Shown here piece after piece: positions 7,482 to 12,232 of a DNA stretch of 12,232 nucleotides. Source of the DNA: Ochromonadaceae sp. CCMP2298 (lineage: Eukaryota; Sar; Synurophyceae; Ochromonadales; Ochromonadaceae); NCBI GenBank assembly GCA_026770595.1, contig MU634432.1, forward strand, positions 1 to 12,232, read 5' to 3'. The notes below the pieces were generated by a model. The model saw only the letters and a program-made list of their open reading frames with translations, did not search any database and was not told the DNA's origin. The first letter of the stretch is position 1. The number at the start of each line of letters is the position of its first letter. Made by a program: the position numbers and the translations under genes.

Positions 7482-8611
7482 CTATGCCCTGCAGGTGGGG
7501 GCGTCGCAGGTGGGGTCGCTGTCGAGCTTTAGGTAGTCCTGCACATAGCCCGGCAGCGTCTGCCCCCCCCTGCTCTGAGGTGTAGAATTAACACCCGGGA
7601 AGATGTCGCTGGGCAGCTCGTAGCCGGCGCTGGCTGGCGAGCGACATAGAGAGATTACGTAGTTGGCTGCTGCGAACCAGTCGTCGGTGTTGGTCTTGCT
7701 GGGCTCTGCGCTGGGCAGGGCTTTGTACAGGGACGAAAAGGTGGCCAGGTCTGAGCTTGAGGGCCAGTACTGAGTGTCGAAGAACGTCGCGTCGTTCATG
7801 AAGTAGGACCACCGGAATTCGAAGAAGGATACACCTCCACCAGAAATCTCGTACCCATCCAAGCAGCCGCGGAACATGCACCGCTCGCAGTTCTTATCGT
7901 CGCTGCTCCCGCAGGAGGGGGCGGGGTCCGCAGCGTCCTCCACCTTGCGAGAGAAACCAGCCATCGATCGCCACGGATCGTCGGACATCGATTTGCTCGC
8001 ACTGGTGAATGAGAAGGTCGAGGGCATCTCCTTGTAGGATATGGTGGTGGGGAGGGAGTTGGGCTGGTTTCTAGGGTGGCTGGCGAGGTAGGCTAGGTTC
8101 TGCGCGGAAAGACTGATCCAGAACTCCGCCTCGGAGAGGTTTCTCTTGTCGCAAAGGATGTTAACAGTGACCTTCGTATCGTCATATCCAGAGTAATCCA
8201 GAGCAGCGAGTGTGTGGTGGTCATCCACTATATAAATTGCCGGGCCCGGCCCCAACACCGCCGGAGTGACCGACGATTCTATTTCATTCTGTGCATCACC
8301 CTCTGAGAAGAAATCTTTATCGACCTTGTACGATATCCAGGCGAAGCCTACTTCGGGCTGCGTTGCTGTGATTTGGTGCGGGGGTGCGTTTAGGATTGGT
8401 GTCTATGGTTTAGTGCAGCTTATTTATTGCGAAGATAGAGAGAGAACTTACGCCGCATGAGAGGCTTGAGGTTTTTCCACTTGTTATCGCAGATACCCAC
8501 AAAGGGAGCTGCGTCTTCCATTACATTCTCGCAATTGGTTGCTCCTTGTACAACAGCCATCAGAAGGAATGTGCAAAAGGAATGTGCAAAAATAAAGATT
8601 CGCATTGCCAT
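7482..8611 (-). CDS. Secreted protein with ParB-like nuclease (ParBc_2-type) domain
   Basis: Two exons, 8452-8611 and 7482-8365, joined across an 86-nt intron (GTAAGT donor, CACAG acceptor), give 347 residues. The start has A at -3 and G at +4. Residues 1-23 form a signal peptide (MAMRIFIFAHSFCTFLLMAV), cleaved near VQGA. The junction creates LMRPTQPEVGFAWISYKV (51-68), the opening strand typical of the ParB-like fold. It is followed by AIYIVDDHHTLAAL, where D101-D102-H103-H104 corresponds to the D-G-H-H motif of these proteins, then LSEAEFW, MSDDPWRSMAGFSRKVE and FFEFRWSYFM, all features of the putative ParB-like nuclease family (PF08857). Cysteines are many, including a C-x8-C-xx-C-xxxx-C cluster (CGSSDDKNCERCMFRGC), which suggests disulfides and fits secretion. 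Nuclease activity is not proven for this family; its role here is unknown. The upstream neighbour is divergent. Confidence 0.85.
8564..8589 (-). repeat. Perfect 13-bp tandem duplication in the signal-peptide codons
   Basis: AAGGAATGTGCAA occurs twice in a row (8564-8576 and 8577-8589) inside the first exon of the ParB-like gene. As 13 is not a multiple of three, the two copies are read in different frames, as AHSF and CTFL; both are compatible with a hydrophobic core. Confidence 0.9.
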
Positions 8612-9054
8612 TCTGGAGATTCGATGCGGATCTTGATGGATCTTTTTGCTTGCGGTGTCCTTTGGCCCCTGAGTTAGGAACTTCTAGAGACTCACGCTGA
8701 GACTCACACACACACAAATAAGTGGGAGAGGAGGAGGGGAGGCGCTGGAGACTTCGGTCGTACGAGGGTGAAAACACAGAAGATTCGGTTTTTGTCCAAA
8801 CTCAGGAAGAAGGGAACTTCCCATGTAAGTTAGGGAATTGAGGTTCGTTTTGACCGTTACTTTTGCAAGGCTCATGACTTTTGGTCGAGCGAATTTTTAT
8901 CGCCGAAAAGGATCTCCCAACAGTACACTGGTACAGTAATCTTGGATTGAACCTGCTCAATGCGCAGCTTCCTCCCCCCCCCTCTGACAAAATCATCCAA
9001 GTTTCTTCGTGCTGTCTGGATCTACATTTGAGGGCGGCCCCCATCCCGGTCATC
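8612..9054. promoter_or_regulatory. Intergenic region between divergent genes
   Basis: Noncoding sequence between the secreted ParB-like gene (-) and the second coiled-coil gene (+). It contains a short CA-type run (CACACACACA, near 8705) and a C-run near 8970. The plus frame of the downstream gene stays open back to 8881, but the upstream residues lack the charged helical character of the protein. It probably holds both promoters; no specific element was recognised. Confidence 0.45.
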
Positions 9055-11487
9055 ATGTTAATGTCCGGGCAGAAGACCTCGTACTACGAGACGTACGTGA
9101 GGAACAGGGACAGCGAACGATCCCATGGATCTCAGGCCCAGCCGCCCACCGTCCTTACGGACAGAAACAGCTACATAAACTTCCTCGAAGTCCAGCTGGA
9201 ACGCGTATCAGCAGCCTGTCTAGGTGTGCAAGCATATGATGGCAGGTTCAACGACATGCAGGCCCTGCTTGTGTCCATGGAACACAGAGTTTCTCAATCG
9301 ACGCGGCTGGTCGGGCTTGCACAGAAGTGCACGGAGGTAAGGCGATGCGGGAAGCGTTGCTTTTACCTGCATGATCTAATCTTTAGAATGCCTTGGTAAC
9401 AGGAGGTTCGTGCCGAGGCGTCGCAGCGCCTGGATGCGGAAGCCTTGGCGTTTAGGACATACAAGCTCGACACGAACAAGACGCTGAGTACCCTCGCCAA
9501 CAAGATAGCCGCCATGGAAGAGCGTACAGGCGCCATTCCCTCTCTGGAGGGAAAGATCAAGGCCCTGGAGAAGCGCATCCAGGAGCACGAGGGGCAGATC
9601 CGTGAGGTGGGTTCGGAGGGGCAGCAGGGCGCGAAGGCCGTAAGCGAGAAGTTGGATCGCCTGCAGGCCGCAGAGGACGAGCTCTTCAGGCTCAGCGAAA
9701 GCAACCGCGCGTCCTTTTCGCGCGTTACCTTCGACGTCGAGGAGAACGCGACTCGGCTGAGCACGCACCTGGCCGGCGTGGAGACACGGCTGGCCGCAGA
9801 GCTGGGACTGAGCAGGGAGCAGCAGGCGACAGACATGCATGCAGCACAGTCTCGCATCTCCAACCAGCTCGACGAGGTGCGCAAGAATATCGAGGCCAAA
9901 GACCTGAGTATGATCACCACAACGCGCAGGCAGTACACAGCCATCAACGAGGAGATGGACTCGTTCAGGCGCAAGTGGGACGAGGACCTGGAGAGCCTAT
10001 CCGATCGCGTGAAACATGACTCCAACGCGAGGCTGGAGCGAGTGCAGAGTGCGCTCAGCAGTTCGATGGAGCAGCTGCAGTCTGTGTGCGAGGAGCAGGC
10101 TGGCGTCTTGGTCGACCTGGAGGATGGGTTCGGAGACAGGGTGGCGGAGCTGCAGGGCGGGCTGAGAGAGATGTCAGCAGTGCATGAGCTACACTCCGCA
10201 TCCTACAAGTCGATTGAGGGAAGGCTGGGAGAATTGTCGGAGAGCAACAGGTTGCTGGGTGAGTCGGTGGCAGACATGGGCCAGTCTCGCTCCTTCGCCT
10301 CGCCCTTTCCCAATGTCCCCATACCCGGGGGCTCCGGCCTGGCGTGGGGGGCCCCCAGCCCAGGTCTGTTCCCCCCTCACCCCATGTCACCATCCACAGG
10401 GGGCGCAGGGGGCCCGGCCATGGGAGCCTACGGAAACAATCCCTACTTCTTTCCCTACGGTATGCCTCAGGCCCCGCAGTCCGCTCCATCCAGTCCTAGC
10501 GTGGGCAGGGCTGGGGATAGGTCTAGGTCACCCACTTCCAGCTCCCGGGCCCGCGCCAAGAAGGGAGAGCAGGGGGAGAAGGGCGAGAAGTCTGACTCGA
10601 CGGTTGAGGTGCTGAACGAGTTCATGGACATATACGACACGGACCAGGCAGACATCGTGAAACGCCTGGACGAGCTGGGGGCCAAGCCCTCCGACCCTGT
10701 GGAGACCTGGGAGAGCGAAAAAGCCACTCCGGGCGAGGTGCTGGGCAATTTCTTCCTGACTTACAAGAAGGACAGAATGGAGATTCTGAGCAGGCTGGGC
10801 AGTCTCTCCGCCTCCCCGCCTAGAAATCGCAACACCCATAAGGACCGGCCCCCCTTCTTCAAACCACAGAGCTCTGGCGGGGGGCTGACGGCCCGCGCAC
10901 AGCTGCTTAGGCGACCCACCTCCAGCACTCGCCCCCTTGCGGGGAAGTCTCCGCAGCGCTTGCGTGGCGACACCAGGGAAGTCGGTGGTACCAACACGCT
11001 CTACCAGGGCACAGCGTCGTCGAATACTGCGCGCGTTCGGGCTGGGGTCGGGGGAGTAGCGGGGGTAGGGGCAGCGTACAGTCACGAGCAGATGGCGCGG
11101 TACGTACAGTTGCAGCAGGAGCTCACCCGAAGGACGCCTGAGGAGCGGGCGCGTCTGAGCGAACTGGTCTCCACAATGGGGAAGCCGGTCTGGCGTGTGC
11201 CCAACACCTACCAGTCCCCCCCGCGCAGCCCCTCTAGCTCCACGGGCAGGAGCGCCACGGTGTCGCCTGCTTCCTGCACGCGCACGACGAGCTCTCTGCT
11301 GCACCGCGATTCTAGTGTAGAAAGGGAGAGATCGGGCAGGGGCAGGGATGCTGATAACAGCCCGCCACCAGTGTCGGCCACCACGCGACTGCTCAGGGTT
11401 CCAAGCGACGCAAACGCGGGTGACTCCCACAGCGTTGGCACAAGCTCAACCACATCCACCACAAGGTCGAATGGGCCAGCGATTTAG
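9055..11487 (+). CDS. 788-aa coiled-coil protein of unknown function, two exons
   Basis: Exons 9055-9336 and 9403-11487, joined across a 66-nt GT-AG intron (GAG|GTAAGG ... GGTAACAG|GAG) in phase 0; unspliced reading meets TAA in the intron. The ATG at 9055 has A at -3; the one at 9061 is two codons on. Residues 1-94 hold a compact segment SYINFLEVQLERVSAACLGV that looks like a conserved N-terminal module. Residues about 95-390 are a long coiled coil (LEGKIKALEKRIQEHEGQI and many heptad-like stretches). Residues about 390-465 are rich in Pro, Gly, Ser and aromatics (GNNPYFFPYGMPQAPQSAP). Next comes a charged Lys/Glu/Gly stretch and two copies of a 27-residue motif (495-521 and 538-564). The last 220 residues are Ser/Thr/Arg-rich and probably disordered. 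It is likely a cytoskeletal, basal-body or scaffold protein, judged only from this architecture. I do not recognise the family. Confidence 0.85.
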
Positions 11488-11892
11488 GCTGGTAACCAAG
11501 GTATTTCCAGTATTGACAGTATTTGTAATTTAAAATAGAATAGGAATTTGTCTGCCCATTTTCTGCATGCAAGGAAGACAAAGCAAATAGCATAAATAAG
11601 ACAGACAGTCATCCTTTCATCCTTGATTGTTGACGTTAATGGCCATTGCCCTAGCTACGAAAATGTTCATCGCACCACCCTCTGCTACTATGATATCCCA
11701 TCGGTGCTGGTTCTTCGCACACTTACGTGCCAGCAAAGCCTTGGGCTGGAGCTAGCCCTACCGCGCCCCAGTCAGCCGATTGACAAGAAGCATCAGCACT
11801 ACAATGAAGGCCTCGCTAGCTACAGGTAAGCCTGGTGAAGAGAGGGGAAGGAGGAGGAAGAGTGCCTCGACGACGATCCCAGTATATTTAGT
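11488..11892. other. Intergenic stretch between convergent genes
   Basis: About 400 bp between the stop of the coiled-coil gene and the H2B 3' stem-loop. It begins with an AT-rich part that is probably the 3' UTR (AATAAG- and AATAGA-like words around 11535-11600). A short frame at 11623-11829 has no recognisable character. No RNA gene was seen. Confidence 0.45.
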
Positions 11893-11908
11893 GGTGTTGA
11901 AAAACACC
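11893..11908 (-). terminator. Histone mRNA 3' stem-loop
   Basis: On the minus strand this reads GGTGTT-TTTC-AACACC: a 6-bp stem closed by the UUUC tetraloop. It is preceded by ACCAAAA and followed by ACTAAA, about 70 nt after the H2B stop. The layout matches the stem-loop of replication-dependent histone mRNAs (GG at the base, CC at the end, 4-nt U-rich loop with A after it, CCAAA-type flank). The G-C pair at the fourth stem position differs from the usual pyrimidine-purine pattern. It would be bound by SLBP and set the non-polyadenylated 3' end. Confidence 0.85.
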
Positions 11909-11977
11909 TTTTGGTTTTTTGTTTGTTTTTTATTACTGTCACTCCATGACGGACTAGACGGCAAGATGATTGCACGC

Positions 11978-12232
11978 TTAGGCGGTGGAGGAGGTGAACT
12001 TGGTCACGGCCTTGGTGCCCTCAGACACGGCGTGCTTGGAGAGCTCGCCGGGGAGGAGGAGGCGCACAGCGGTCTGGATCTCTCTGGAGGAGAGGGTGGA
12101 CTTCTTGCTGTAGCGAGACAGGCGGGAGGACTCCAGTGCGAGTCTCTCGAAGATGTCGTTGATGAACGAGTTCAGGATGGACATGCCTCTCTTGGAGATG
12201 CCGGTGTTGGGGTGGACCTGCTTCAACACCTT
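11978..12232 (-). CDS. Histone H2B, C-terminal part (5' end outside window)
   Basis: Core nucleosome histone that pairs with H2A. The 84 visible residues run from [20 protein letters not shown] through the alpha-2 helix ([20 protein letters not shown]) and [15 protein letters not shown] to [15 protein letters not shown] plus TA. This is the whole histone fold except its first part, and the lysine in AVTKFTSS is the usual C-terminal ubiquitination site. The frame continues past 12232, so the basic N-terminal tail and start are missing. No intron is seen in this part. The stem-loop downstream points to a replication-dependent gene, which is often paired divergently with H2A; that neighbour would lie beyond the window. 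Confidence 0.98.
   Translation of the reverse strand, partial: KVLKQVHPNTGISKRGMSILNSFINDIFERLALESSRLSRYSKKSTLSSREIQTAVRLLLPGELSKHAVSEGTKAVTKFTSSTA

Noticed and set aside
10528-11430. Minus-strand open frame of 300 codons
   Set aside because: Antisense to the low-complexity C-terminal part of the plus-strand coiled-coil protein; Arg/Gly-rich with no family character.
11623-11829. 68-codon plus-strand open frame
   Set aside because: No recognisable protein character and located between convergent 3' ends.
1-12232. tRNA genes, rRNA, CRISPR arrays, bacterial operons
   Set aside because: No A/B-box pair, no rRNA-like sequence and no spaced direct repeats were found by eye; gene structure is eukaryotic.

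Overview
This is nuclear DNA of a eukaryote that very probably carries a plastid. Genes are well spaced, on both strands, and split by short GT-AG introns (66 to about 250 nt). One predicted protein has stacked ER, plastid and thylakoid-type targeting signals, which suggests an alga with a secondary plastid (cryptophyte, haptophyte, chlorarachniophyte or similar; I cannot fix the genus). The codon-rich parts are GC-rich, the intergenic parts and mobile elements AT-rich.

Layout. 1-67 is a small imperfect palindrome. 111-543 is a long foldback element with two 192-nt arms about 95% identical. 979-1785 (-) encodes a predicted lumenal protein with a C-terminal region resembling the CcmI/CycH C-terminal domain. 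1945-2326 is a 382-bp non-autonomous hAT-like DNA transposon with 22-bp terminal inverted repeats and an 8-bp target duplication, about 160 bp upstream of that gene. 2456-5929 (-) is one eight-exon gene for a 774-aa coiled-coil protein, rebuilt here from phase-matched splice sites. 6409-7380 (+) is a PLP-dependent L-serine/threonine dehydratase of the mammalian SDS type, preceded by a 70-bp tandem duplication. 7482-8611 (-) is a two-exon gene for a secreted protein with a ParB-like nuclease (ParBc_2-type) domain. 9055-11487 (+) is a two-exon gene for a 788-aa coiled-coil protein of unknown function. 11978-12232 (-) is the 3' part of a histone H2B gene, followed by a histone-type mRNA 3' stem-loop at 11893-11908.

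Gene relations. The genes look functionally unrelated, as is usual in a nuclear genome: head-to-head and tail-to-tail pairs, no operon-like cluster. The two coiled-coil proteins could both be cytoskeletal or flagellar, but only general sequence character supports that. I found no self-contained undescribed system. The best items are the hAT-like element, the long foldback, the histone stem-loop, the eight-exon gene model with a stop-free 66-nt intron, the extracellular ParB-fold protein, the CcmI-like lumenal protein, and an internal repeat in the second coiled-coil protein.
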